From Nitrospiria bacterium (GTDB taxonomy: Bacteria > Nitrospirota > Nitrospiria > DASWJH01), in assembly GCA_036397255.1 (NCBI GenBank), contig DASWJH010000064.1:1-41739 (forward strand): DNA of 41,739 nt, in the 5' to 3' direction. Positions 15,501 to 23,645 of the stretch are shown here, piece after piece; positions within the stretch are counted from its first letter, which is position 1, and each line of letters starts with the position of its first letter. The notes under the pieces are model-generated. The model had not been told where the DNA came from. It saw only the letters and a program-made list of their open reading frames with translations, and did not search any database. A program made the position numbers and the translations under genes.

Positions 15501-16453
15501 TGGAGTTAAATGACGTTCGTTTTAAAGTGCCCGATGGGTTATCGAGTATCGTAAATGGGACTCTTTTTTTTCAGGGAAATCCGGAGACTCGAGATTTAAA
15601 AGGTGAGATTTTAATTCAGCGTGCTACGTATTCCAAAAAAGTGGAATGGAAAACCTGGGTAACCGAAGTGGTGACCGGAAAAATCCAAAAGGAACAATCC
15701 ACCATTCCCTTAATCGGAAATACCCGCCTAAACCTTCATGTCCTTGGGAAGAACAATATCCGAGTGGATAATAACCTTTCTAAATTTCCCCTGACCGTGG
15801 ACCTTTTTATTCGTGGAACCTTGAATCAACCCCTGGTGCTGGGCAGAATGGAAACCGGAGGGGGCACCTTTTTTTTCAGAAGAAATACATTTGATATCAA
15901 AAGCGGGGCCATCGATTTTATCAATCCAGAAAAAACTAACCCGATATTTGATGTTCAGGCCGAAACAAAGATTCGGGACTATAAAATTGATTTAAATTTA
16001 ACAGGGAGTTTGGATTCTTTTAATATAGTGTTCACCTCCAATCCATCCCTGAGTGATACGGATATTCTCTCCCTGCTATTGACTGGAAAAACAGCGGAAG
16101 AAGTTGCCGAAGCCCAGGGGGGCATCGGGACCACCGAGTTGGTCTCCATTGCGACAGGAGGAGTTCAGGAGGAGGTTGAACACCAATTTGAGGAGATTAC
16201 TGGTTTTGACCGAATTCAAGTGGATCCGTATTATTCAGGTTCAAAAGCGGCCGGAGGTGTGCTCATCACTGTATCGGAGAAACTTTTAGATGATGATTTA
16301 ACAGTGACCTATTCGGTTACCCCAATGGACGTCTCTGAACAGCAAACCGTTCTCATTGAGTACCTACTCCACCGAAACATTTATTTGGTTGGGCGACGTG
16401 ATGAATTGGGGAATGTCAGTGGGAACATTAGATTTCGCTTTGAATATCGGTGA
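12524..16453 (+). CDS. tamB: TamB-like translocation/assembly protein (AsmA-like/DUF490)
   Basis: The product is about 1309 residues. A TTG at 12524 has AAAGGAG 5 nt upstream and is my preferred start; a GTG at 12509 overlapping the DUF1844 stop is the alternative. A single N-terminal membrane helix (about residues 3-22) anchors the protein. It is followed by a very long repetitive beta-strand region, AsmA-like at first. The C-terminal 350 residues carry the TamB/DUF490 domain, with GTRLNL-type strands, LSDTDILSLLLTGKT and a terminal barrel-interacting strand. Known TamB proteins span the periplasm as a hydrophobic groove, aid outer-membrane protein insertion and are implicated in phospholipid transport. 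The stop overlaps the start of the Omp85 gene (TGATG), so partner proteins are translationally coupled. Confidence 0.92.
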   Translation: MVKRWVLGGGLFLVILLVVIWFLSKGFLSSAIEKRLLGELEKATGQEAVIQKIDFSLFPPSLTLGELDISGSGSINRRDLFTVKKAHLRFSPWSYFTKLLVIDRLELSEPHLYCSKEEGGRSQIEDILENLFSTESSSPEVKIPKFNIKKLLIHRGRINCQIEKFSINLSGIDVSLQSGFLMRRFNGRIQTTNGSFLWKEKTVPFDRMEGRFLVTSSHLTISHFKIEQEKTQITLQGTVNNFQDPQMEIQIESQVDLEKVSPFLPLALPVSGVLEFNTGFKGYLKDAKGKGHFTLDPLFLDEHPVDPLSIQFAYQVSERTLSITGIEGQGMGGNLTGHWVFPWDQGLSGMELDFNLTQIDPLPILAYFYPEIRSFGKAVGVNLSIQGKGLDLFSYQGEGTLTARSPSTVPFPIPSPTQKKSEWVKDLILLSGQVEIAFQFSNQTLWISSGRFSSPHSQLVFSGTIDRKLEMALAYQTQPADLGELLPLFGVHGLDGKGKLSGLLVGNPSNPRSHAHLELQDITYRGNPVGFLTSRLLFKEGVLEIYPTVLRAGNSRYEVGGIMRISPDDDFSFSGLSNPFFDLSLKIDQGVPRDVVSLFYKELPVMGVADGDLKFLGTPRDFELRGSFDVGAGSAYGQAFDSGLVSLIVKRDGITFEQVEVWRNESLLTGKGTLSFDKSFSVEISTESLELEEIDFIYDRLPYFEGKIAGVIQGHGPFNDPRFSLAAGVTRIAYQEKDLGQGRIQGVIEGKEFKIDSEFFDHTLHLNAQLGLESLFPFQIDLSLIQARIDPVLGLFMPKLFSSLPIRSSGRISGGGNLKALDGASFQIALSDLSLQLGDHLVKNDGDIHFKFQTGVFEIGELKLKSEETILSIDGSLKPFYFYNLFVRGETDLSVLSLFTREIKQAKGKAYLAIRIFNEWNDPKIRGGLSSSGGTIRSETLSQTVNLKSLGLLFNERQVLLESFEGEVGGGTLSGSGKLKLHNFSFVDFGLLLELNDVRFKVPDGLSSIVNGTLFFQGNPETRDLKGEILIQRATYSKKVEWKTWVTEVVTGKIQKEQSTIPLIGNTRLNLHVLGKNNIRVDNNLSKFPLTVDLFIRGTLNQPLVLGRMETGGGTFFFRRNTFDIKSGAIDFINPEKTNPIFDVQAETKIRDYKIDLNLTGSLDSFNIVFTSNPSLSDTDILSLLLTGKTAEEVAEAQGGIGTTELVSIATGGVQEEVEHQFEEITGFDRIQVDPYYSGSKAAGGVLITVSEKLLDDDLTVTYSVTPMDVSEQQTVLIEYLLHRNIYLVGRRDELGNVSGNIRFRFEYR

Positions 16454-19233
16454 TGTCCCGGAACTTTACAACTCTGTGGGTGAATCTCTTCAACCTTAAA
16501 AAAATTTTTTATTGGGTTTTGGTTCCTCTACTCGCCGGAATTCTTCCTTTTCCGCAAAAAGATAGTTTCGCTCAGGATTATTCCCAATGGGAAGGAAAGA
16601 TAATAGACCAAATTTCATTACAATTTCCTTTGCCCATTCCTATACAAGAATTTAATCAAGCACTTCTCATTCAACCAGGGGAACCTCTCAATTTTAATCG
16701 GATTCGGGAAAGCGTGGCCAACCTATACCGTCTCCAGAAATTCCAGAATGTTCGTGTGGAAGTTCAGAAGGGCGAAGAGGGCCTAACGGTTATATTTTTC
16801 CTGTATCCTAAAATTTTTTTGGAGGGGATATTTTTTGAGGGAAACCAAACCCTTGCCACTTCCTTTTTAAGAACCCATGTTACGTTTAAGGTCGGTGAAG
16901 AATGGTTTTCAGAAGATCTTTCAAAATTAATTGAAGCAGTGAGTGTCCTTTATCAAAAGGAAGGTTTTTTTCAAGCGTCCATTGAAGTTATGGAGAAAGT
17001 AGATGTTCAGGCTCAAAAAGCGGTTTTGTTTGTTTCCCTTCATGAAGGAACTCCTGCAAGGGTTTCCGAATTGCAATTCAGGGGGGAGTTGTCTTTTTCT
17101 GAAGAAAAAATAAGAAAGCGTTTTAAAACGAAAAAAGGAAAAATTTATCGCGCTGTTCAGTTTGAAAAAGATATCCAAAACCTAAAAAGTTGGTATGTTG
17201 ACCATGGTTATATCGAAGTGGCTATTGAAGATCCCTTTTTGATTTATAATATAAAAAATAATCAGGTTGAATTGTTCCTCTCCATCCGGCCAGGTCCAAA
17301 AGTGGAAGTTTTGTTTCAAGGGAACGAGAAAAAATCAAACAAAAAACTTTTGGAGCAAATTTTGGTGTTTGCAGACCGTAGCCAAGATGAGGCTGTCTTG
17401 AGGGACAGTGTGGAACGGTTAATCGAATTTTATCGCCAATCAGGGTACCCGTTTTCATCGATTACTTATCAGAAAGAAGAGCCTGAACCGGGGTTGGTTC
17501 GGGTCATTTTTCAAGTTTTGGAAGGTCCCCATGCGCTTCTGGAAGAAATCACTTTTGCAGGAAACATATTTTTAAATTCCAAGAATCTCAAAAAACTGAT
17601 GAAAACCAAAACCGGGGGGATCTTTTCAAGAGGTATTTTTCTTGAAGCAGTTTTAAAAGAAGATATTGTGGCCATCCAAAATTTTTACCGGAAAAGCGGT
17701 TTTTTGCAGACACAGGTGAAGTGGGAAATGGTTTACCCCAAAGAGAAAACATCGCTTTCTCTTCAATTTAACATAGAAGAAGGTGTTCGAACCTTTATCC
17801 GCGGAATCCATTTTGAAGGAAATTTGAGTTTTTCCCCCGATCTTCTTAGAAAAAACATTCAATTAAAAAAAGGTCTTCCTTTAAATTCTAGCCTTCTCCG
17901 GGAAGACCTTAGGTCTGTTCTTTCGTTCTATTCCAAACGAGGTTATATCTATGCTAAGATCGACCAAGAAGTGAATTTTCGAGATGACCGCCAACAAGTG
18001 GACATCATTTATCGGATATCTGAGGATCAAATAGCGTATGTGAGTGACATTCAACTCAAGGGGAATGACTATACTCAAGATCATGTTATTTTACGAGAAC
18101 TATTGGTGAAAAAAGGGGATGTTTATAACTATGAAAAAGTTCTTAAAAGCACACGTCGCCTTTACCGTTTAGGTTATTTTAAAGAGGTCCGATTTGAACC
18201 AATACAATCTGAAGGGAAAAATTATTTTCGCGCTATGGATTTGAGGATTAAAGAAAAATTTACGGGTTCCCTGGAGTTTGGGGGGGGGTATGGGGAAGCG
18301 GAGGGTGTCGTTGGTTTTGTCCAAATTTCCCAAAATAATCTGTATGGCACGGGACGCAAAGCTGTTCTTCGGGCGCAGGCGAGTTTTGAGAACTCTGAAT
18401 ATACACTTAGTTTTCTAGAACCCTGGCTTTTTAACTATGATCTGGATGCACGGGTTGGTTTGACCTATCAGATACAAGAGCGTACCTCTTATAAATTAAA
18501 CACGTATGGAACCACCATCGGTCTTGAAAAGGATTTTGGTGATCATATTAAAGGAACACTTTCCTACCAGTTTGAGCGCAATAAGACAGATGTGATTTCA
18601 CCGACTTTGGTTCCTGATGATGAAGATCGTTTTAATATTGCAACCATCAATCCGGGGCTGGTTAGGAGTACACGTAACGATTTGTTTAATCCCACATCGG
18701 GGTCCCTTAATGGAATACAGTTTCGGCAGGCCGCTCGGATTTTGGGTTCAGAGGAACAGTTTAGCAAGATTACCCTGCGGAGCTTGTGGTATTTTCCCTT
18801 GGTTTCCTGGACCGTTTTTGCAGTGTCTGGATCCGGTGGGATGGCGAATGAGTTTGGGAATTCTAAACAGGTCCCGATTACAGAGCGGTTTTTTCTAGGA
18901 GGTCGAGAAACCGTTCGAGGCTACAAACAAGACTCTCTTGGACCCAGGGCTCAGGATGGAACCTTAACGGGCGGGGATGTGATGGTCAACCTCAATTATG
19001 AGGTGCGTTTTTTCCTTCCCTTTAAATTCGGGCTTGTAGGCTTTGTGGACAGTGGAATGGTTTGGAACGAACCCAGGGAAATTAACTTTTTGGAACTCAA
19101 TTATTCAGCCGGGTGGGGAGTCCGGTACTTTACCCCCATTGGTCCTCTTCGGTTGGATATCGGTTATAAACTGGATCCAGAGGGCGGGGAAGATCCCTAC
19201 GAAATCCATTTCACCCTGGGTCAAATTTTTTAA
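16453..19233 (+). CDS. Omp85-family outer-membrane assembly protein with seven POTRA domains
   Basis: ATG 16453 overlaps the TamB stop; a GTG at 16450 is also possible. The 926-residue product has a signal peptide ending near residue 41 (FAQ). Seven consecutive POTRA units follow at about 45-120, 121-200, 201-283, 284-360, 361-447, 448-528 and 529-600, each with the helix-rich LYRLQKF/YQKEGF/YVDHGY-like element. A 16-strand barrel covers about 602-926. The loop-6 motif VRGY is at about 821-824, and the protein ends in Phe. BamA of Escherichia coli has five POTRAs and TamA has three, so this is an extended version. It could act as TamA for the adjacent TamB, or as the genome's BamA. Confidence 0.93.
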   Translation: MSRNFTTLWVNLFNLKKIFYWVLVPLLAGILPFPQKDSFAQDYSQWEGKIIDQISLQFPLPIPIQEFNQALLIQPGEPLNFNRIRESVANLYRLQKFQNVRVEVQKGEEGLTVIFFLYPKIFLEGIFFEGNQTLATSFLRTHVTFKVGEEWFSEDLSKLIEAVSVLYQKEGFFQASIEVMEKVDVQAQKAVLFVSLHEGTPARVSELQFRGELSFSEEKIRKRFKTKKGKIYRAVQFEKDIQNLKSWYVDHGYIEVAIEDPFLIYNIKNNQVELFLSIRPGPKVEVLFQGNEKKSNKKLLEQILVFADRSQDEAVLRDSVERLIEFYRQSGYPFSSITYQKEEPEPGLVRVIFQVLEGPHALLEEITFAGNIFLNSKNLKKLMKTKTGGIFSRGIFLEAVLKEDIVAIQNFYRKSGFLQTQVKWEMVYPKEKTSLSLQFNIEEGVRTFIRGIHFEGNLSFSPDLLRKNIQLKKGLPLNSSLLREDLRSVLSFYSKRGYIYAKIDQEVNFRDDRQQVDIIYRISEDQIAYVSDIQLKGNDYTQDHVILRELLVKKGDVYNYEKVLKSTRRLYRLGYFKEVRFEPIQSEGKNYFRAMDLRIKEKFTGSLEFGGGYGEAEGVVGFVQISQNNLYGTGRKAVLRAQASFENSEYTLSFLEPWLFNYDLDARVGLTYQIQERTSYKLNTYGTTIGLEKDFGDHIKGTLSYQFERNKTDVISPTLVPDDEDRFNIATINPGLVRSTRNDLFNPTSGSLNGIQFRQAARILGSEEQFSKITLRSLWYFPLVSWTVFAVSGSGGMANEFGNSKQVPITERFFLGGRETVRGYKQDSLGPRAQDGTLTGGDVMVNLNYEVRFFLPFKFGLVGFVDSGMVWNEPREINFLELNYSAGWGVRYFTPIGPLRLDIGYKLDPEGGEDPYEIHFTLGQIF

Positions 19234-19276
19234 GGGTCCCAAGGAACCGGGTATTTAAGAATTAAAACAGGGCGAA

Positions 19277-19852
19277 ATGAAGAATTTTTTCTTCAAGGCT
19301 GGGTTTAGTTTTTTATTTCTGGTTTTGTTCCTTCCTTTAAAAGTTTTTGGGGAGGATGGCCGGATTGCGGAACTTTCGGTCGTTGATAGCCAGGAAGATA
19401 TTTTGGTTTCTGCTCGATTGGAACGAGGATTTCATCAAAACTTCGAAAGGGATATTCATAATGGAATTCAAAAAGATCTGTTCTATTATGTTTTACTAAA
19501 ACGGCGCCAGACCTTTTGGATGGATGAAGAAGTTCTTTCAAGGACGATTAAACATACCATTAAATATGATATTCTTAAAAAACAGTATCTGCTGATTACG
19601 CGTACTGAACAAACCCCTCAAGAGCAAAAAATTGAGAATTACGAGGAGTTACTTCGTTTGATCTCCGAAATTAATAATGTTAAAATAACTCCCATTTCAT
19701 TTTTGGATCCTCGTGAGACCTATTACATCAGTGTCAAAGCGGAAATGCGTGCAACCAAACTTCCGTTTTACTTAGAATATCTGCTTTTCTTTATCCCATT
19801 TTTAGAGCTGGATACTCCGTGGGCCGATTCCTCTCCCTTCTATGGCCATTGA
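19277..19852 (+). CDS. DUF4390 exported protein
   Basis: The 191-residue protein has a Sec signal (about 1-25, ending VFGE). It matches the DUF4390 pattern: a beta-strand start (ISELSV-like RIAELSVVD), then LERGF, a YYVLLKRRQTFWMDE block and an RETYYISVKAEM strand near the C-terminus. Function is unknown. The family is often found directly upstream of NtrY-type kinases, as here. That makes a periplasmic input or accessory role for the kinase plausible but unproven. It lies 43 nt after the Omp85 gene and 142 nt before the kinase. The predicted location is periplasmic; the last hydrophobic stretch (about 165-178) could touch the membrane. Confidence 0.85.
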   Translation: MKNFFFKAGFSFLFLVLFLPLKVFGEDGRIAELSVVDSQEDILVSARLERGFHQNFERDIHNGIQKDLFYYVLLKRRQTFWMDEEVLSRTIKHTIKYDILKKQYLLITRTEQTPQEQKIENYEELLRLISEINNVKITPISFLDPRETYYISVKAEMRATKLPFYLEYLLFFIPFLELDTPWADSSPFYGH

Positions 19853-19994
19853 ATATCTTTTTCATCTCGTTTTTCCAAAACTTTTTATCGTGTAAGGATG
19901 ACTGATAGGATTTCTTAAAGGGATGTTTTGGGTAATACCCGATGGGTTATTGGGGCCAATGAGGTGAAAATGAAAGGCAACCAAAGGTTCAGAT

Positions 19995-22196
19995 ATGGAT
20001 TTTAAGGAAAAAAAACCAAGGCGCTTTTTACCTATTTTACTCACTTTAGCTGCTCTGATTCTCACCATTGGTTTAACCACTGTCTATTTTGAAGGAATTC
20101 AGGACCCTTCTCTTTTTCCAAGCAATATTCTTGTCCTAACATTGGTCAATGTCAATCTGATCCTTGTTGTTCTTCTCCTTCTTCTTTTGTCTAGAAATTT
20201 AATTAAACTTTACTTTGAGCGCCGCCATAAATTATTGGGGGCTACATTCCGGATTAAGCTCATTTCCGCTTTTGTAGGTCTTTCCCTGATCCCATCAGTT
20301 TTATTGTTTATTGTCGCCAGTAAGTTAATCAATGATTCTATCGAAAACTGGTTTAGTGGGCAGATCGAAAAATCCCTGGGCACTTCTTTAGAGGTTGCCC
20401 AGACCTACTACCAGGAAACCCAACAGTCCACTTTGGAACTGGCAAGAAATATTCAAAAAGGTTTAGTCCAAAATAAAAGCCTTTCGGTAAAGAGCGGAAA
20501 GGGTGTGAACCGGTTTCTTGAGGAAAAGCGCCTGGAATATAAGGTTGATGCCATCGGATATTATTCGACCGATTTTAGTTTGAAAAACTTTTCCGACAAC
20601 CCCAATGGGGAAGGGTCAGCTCTGGTCCCCCCACCCGAGCATCTGTTAACGGGGGCACTCAAGGGGGAGCAAGGGACCCATATCCTTTCAAAAGGGAGAG
20701 GGGATTTGGTTCAAGTCGCGGTTCCCATTTTGTCACTTGATGATCAGAAGCCCCTAGGGGTTTTAGTCGTTAATCGGTTAATTCCACGGCTTTTGGTAGA
20801 TAAAATGGGCAATGTAACCAAGGCGTTTGAAGATTATAAGCTCCTCCAAACCTTTAAAAATCCAATCCGATGGAGTTATCTTTTGTCTTTTTTGATCATG
20901 ACCCTTCTTATCATTTTTTCTGCCACCTGGTTTGGCTTCTATTTGGCAAAAGGAATTACCGTACCCATACAAAAACTGGTGGAAGGAACCCAAGCGGTGG
21001 CCCAAGGGGATCTGGATTTTCGAATCGATGCCAAAACCAGCGATGAGATTGGACACTTGGTTAATTCATTTAACCAAATGACAGAGGATTTAAGGGTCAG
21101 TAAAACGGGTTTAGAAAGCGCGAATCAATCATTAAAAAACTCAAATTTGGAGCTTGACCAAAGACGCGCCTATACCGAGACCATCCTGGAAAATGTTGCC
21201 ACGGGGGTTATTTCAATAAATAATGAGGGACGGATTACTACATTCAATCGATCAGCTGAAAAAATTCTAGAGATCAAAGCAGATGATTTGAAGAACCAAC
21301 CCTATGAGGAAACATTACGCTCTCTGCAATTATCCCTCATCAATGATTTGATTCATCAGGCTAAATCTCAGAAAGGCAAACTGATTCAACAAGAAGTTCA
21401 GATTGATTACCTTCAAAAGGCCCTCACACTCCGGGTAAAGATTTCAAATTTGGTAGATGATTTGGGTCAACCCCAAGGAATTGTCGTAACCTTTGATGAT
21501 CTCACGGAACTGATTAAAGCCCAAAAAGTGGCTACTTGGCAGGAAGTGGCTCGCCGAATGGCCCATGAAATTAAAAATCCATTAACCCCGATACAGCTTT
21601 CCGCTCAGCGCTTAAGGAAAAAATTTTTGGAGGGAGCACCTGATTTTCCAGCAGTTATGGATGAATCCACTCAAATCATTATTAAAGAAGTCAGCGGTTT
21701 AAAAACCCTGCTAGACGAGTTTTCCAATTTTGCCCGGATGCCTGCCCCCACCCTTCTCCCATGCAATCTGTTTGAGATTATTCAAGAGGTTATAAATTTG
21801 TACCAAGGGATTCATCGAAACGTGAAGGTCATTTATCATGGCCCAAACCAATTTCCATTGATTCATCTGGACCGAGAGCAGATTAAAAGGGTATTTATTA
21901 ATTTATTTGAAAACGCCATTCACGCTATGAGGAATCAGGGGAGACTGTGGATTACCGCTTCATTGGAAGAAAAAGAGCAAAAGGTAAGGGTAGAAGTGGC
22001 GGATGAAGGAGGTGGTATCCATCAAGAGGATTTTGATAAACTTTTTATTCCTTATTTTTCAAAGAAAAAAGCAGGAACCGGTTTAGGCCTGGCAATTGTT
22101 CACCGGATTGTTTCTGACCATAACGGTCATATTCATGCCACACGAAATATTCCCAAGGGGACCAACTTTGTTATAGATCTTCCTGTTATGTCCTAG
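19995..22196 (+). CDS. ntrY: NtrY-like transmembrane sensor histidine kinase
   Basis: The 733-residue protein has the full NtrY layout. Three N-terminal membrane helices lie at about 14-30, 44-66 and 90-112. An extracytoplasmic sensor region covers about 120-285 and a fourth helix about 290-315. HAMP (about 315-367), PAS (about 395-495) and HisKA domains follow, with His524 in ARRMAHEIKNPLTP. The HATPase domain has Asn640 in NLFENAIHAM and DEGGGI. NtrY autophosphorylates and passes phosphate to NtrX. It was first tied to nitrogen metabolism, but in several proteobacteria it also controls envelope and redox genes. The start has AAAGG 7 nt upstream. Its position behind TamB, Omp85 and DUF4390 suggests an envelope-related signal. 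Confidence 0.92.
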   Translation: MDFKEKKPRRFLPILLTLAALILTIGLTTVYFEGIQDPSLFPSNILVLTLVNVNLILVVLLLLLLSRNLIKLYFERRHKLLGATFRIKLISAFVGLSLIPSVLLFIVASKLINDSIENWFSGQIEKSLGTSLEVAQTYYQETQQSTLELARNIQKGLVQNKSLSVKSGKGVNRFLEEKRLEYKVDAIGYYSTDFSLKNFSDNPNGEGSALVPPPEHLLTGALKGEQGTHILSKGRGDLVQVAVPILSLDDQKPLGVLVVNRLIPRLLVDKMGNVTKAFEDYKLLQTFKNPIRWSYLLSFLIMTLLIIFSATWFGFYLAKGITVPIQKLVEGTQAVAQGDLDFRIDAKTSDEIGHLVNSFNQMTEDLRVSKTGLESANQSLKNSNLELDQRRAYTETILENVATGVISINNEGRITTFNRSAEKILEIKADDLKNQPYEETLRSLQLSLINDLIHQAKSQKGKLIQQEVQIDYLQKALTLRVKISNLVDDLGQPQGIVVTFDDLTELIKAQKVATWQEVARRMAHEIKNPLTPIQLSAQRLRKKFLEGAPDFPAVMDESTQIIIKEVSGLKTLLDEFSNFARMPAPTLLPCNLFEIIQEVINLYQGIHRNVKVIYHGPNQFPLIHLDREQIKRVFINLFENAIHAMRNQGRLWITASLEEKEQKVRVEVADEGGGIHQEDFDKLFIPYFSKKKAGTGLGLAIVHRIVSDHNGHIHATRNIPKGTNFVIDLPVMS

Positions 22197-22226
22197 GGAA
22201 TTCTATTAGATTATGCGGATGTTGTT

Positions 22227-23600
22227 ATGGCAGAAAATATATTAATTGTTGATGACGAACGGAATATTTTAACAACCCTTTCAGCAGTTTTGAAAGATGA
22301 AGGATACGATATTACGGTATGTGAAAATGGCATGGAAGCTCTAAAAATTGCAAAACAAGATCCCCCTGCCCTGGTCCTTCTGGATATTTGGATGGAGGAG
22401 TGGGATGGGTTGGAGACCCTCAAACGACTTAAAGAAGTTGTTCCGAAATTAATAGTGATCATGATGTCAGGACACGGATCCATTGAAACGGCCGTCCGGG
22501 CCATCAAACTAGGGGCCTATGATTATATCGAAAAACCGCTTTCTTTAGAAAAAGTTACCCTTATGATCAGGAATGCTCTGCATCAACAGCGGTTGGAAGA
22601 AGAAAATTTTAGACTACGAGAACGGATGCACCAACGGTTTGAAATGATAGGGAAAAGTCCGGTGATGGAAGAATTAAAAGAACAAATTCGAATTTCCGGA
22701 CCCACCAATAGTCGAGTTCTGATTTCAGGGGAAAACGGAACGGGAAAAGAACTGGTAGCCCGCAACCTCCATGACTGTGGTCTTAGAAGAGATCAACCGT
22801 TCGTAGAGGTCAATTGTGCAGCCATCCCCGAAACCCTCATTGAAAGTGAATTATTTGGGTATGAAAAAGGAGCGTTTACCGGAGCCCAAGGGACTCGGAA
22901 AGGGCGCTTCGAGCTGGCACATCAAGGAACCCTGTTTTTGGATGAAATTGCGGATATGAGCTTACCTACCCAAGCTAAGGTTTTACGGGTTTTGCAAGAA
23001 CAGCAATTTAACCGGGTGGGTGGCGGTCGCCTAATCCAAGCAGATGTCAGGGTGATTGCGGCTTCTAACAAGGATCTTATGGAAGAAATTGAGAAAGGGA
23101 ATTTCCGAGAAGATCTTTTTTACCGATTAAATGTCATTCCCCTTTCCGTTCCTCCGTTGAGAGAGCGGGGAGCGGATATTCCCCTCCTGACTGACTACTT
23201 TTTAAAACAGTTGTCAGGAGAACAAGGGATAAAGGTCAAAACCATTTCCCCTGACGGGATGAAATTACTCCAGGAATATTCCTGGCCTGGAAATGTAAGG
23301 GAATTGCGGAATGTAGTGGAAAGGCTTCTGATCATGGTCCCCAGTTCCGTCATTTCAGGTGAGGCGGTTTCCAATGTTTTCAAAGGGGCCTCACTATCCA
23401 AACCCGGTCCAGAGACGAGCTCCCCGGAGCATGTTTCATCCCTTCGAGAGGCCCGGGCAGAATTTGAACGGCGTTTTATTCATAAAAAGCTTTGCGCCAA
23501 TAATTGGAATATTTCAAAAACGGCGGAAGAACTCCAAATAGAGCGGAGCAATCTTCACCGGAAGATAAAGAGTTTGAATATTGAACAAGAACACAAATAG
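22227..23600 (+). CDS. ntrX: NtrX/NtrC-type sigma-54-dependent response regulator
   Basis: The 457-residue protein has a receiver domain (about 1-120, phospho-acceptor Asp53), a sigma-54 AAA+ domain (about 140-380) and a Fis-type helix-turn-helix (about 415-455). The AAA+ domain includes Walker A GENGTGKE at 168-175 and the sigma-54-contacting loop GAFTGA at 215-220. The HTH contains NWNISKTAEELQIERSNLHR. Receiver phosphorylation by the adjacent kinase should switch on ATP-dependent activation of RNA polymerase-sigma-54. The gap to the kinase gene is 30 nt, so they form one operon. I saw no clear -24/-12 promoter in the window, so its targets probably lie elsewhere. Confidence 0.93.
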   Translation: MAENILIVDDERNILTTLSAVLKDEGYDITVCENGMEALKIAKQDPPALVLLDIWMEEWDGLETLKRLKEVVPKLIVIMMSGHGSIETAVRAIKLGAYDYIEKPLSLEKVTLMIRNALHQQRLEEENFRLRERMHQRFEMIGKSPVMEELKEQIRISGPTNSRVLISGENGTGKELVARNLHDCGLRRDQPFVEVNCAAIPETLIESELFGYEKGAFTGAQGTRKGRFELAHQGTLFLDEIADMSLPTQAKVLRVLQEQQFNRVGGGRLIQADVRVIAASNKDLMEEIEKGNFREDLFYRLNVIPLSVPPLRERGADIPLLTDYFLKQLSGEQGIKVKTISPDGMKLLQEYSWPGNVRELRNVVERLLIMVPSSVISGEAVSNVFKGASLSKPGPETSSPEHVSSLREARAEFERRFIHKKLCANNWNISKTAEELQIERSNLHRKIKSLNIEQEHK

Positions 23601-23645
23601 GTTCTTTTTTGTGGAATTTTACCGCACCCTTGAGAAATCGTTTTG

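Noticed and set aside
19925-19960. Palindromic GGTAATACCC/GGGTTATT near ntrY considered as an NtrX site or sigma-54 promoter
   Set aside because: No -24 GG and -12 GC pair with correct spacing is present, and the symmetry is imperfect.
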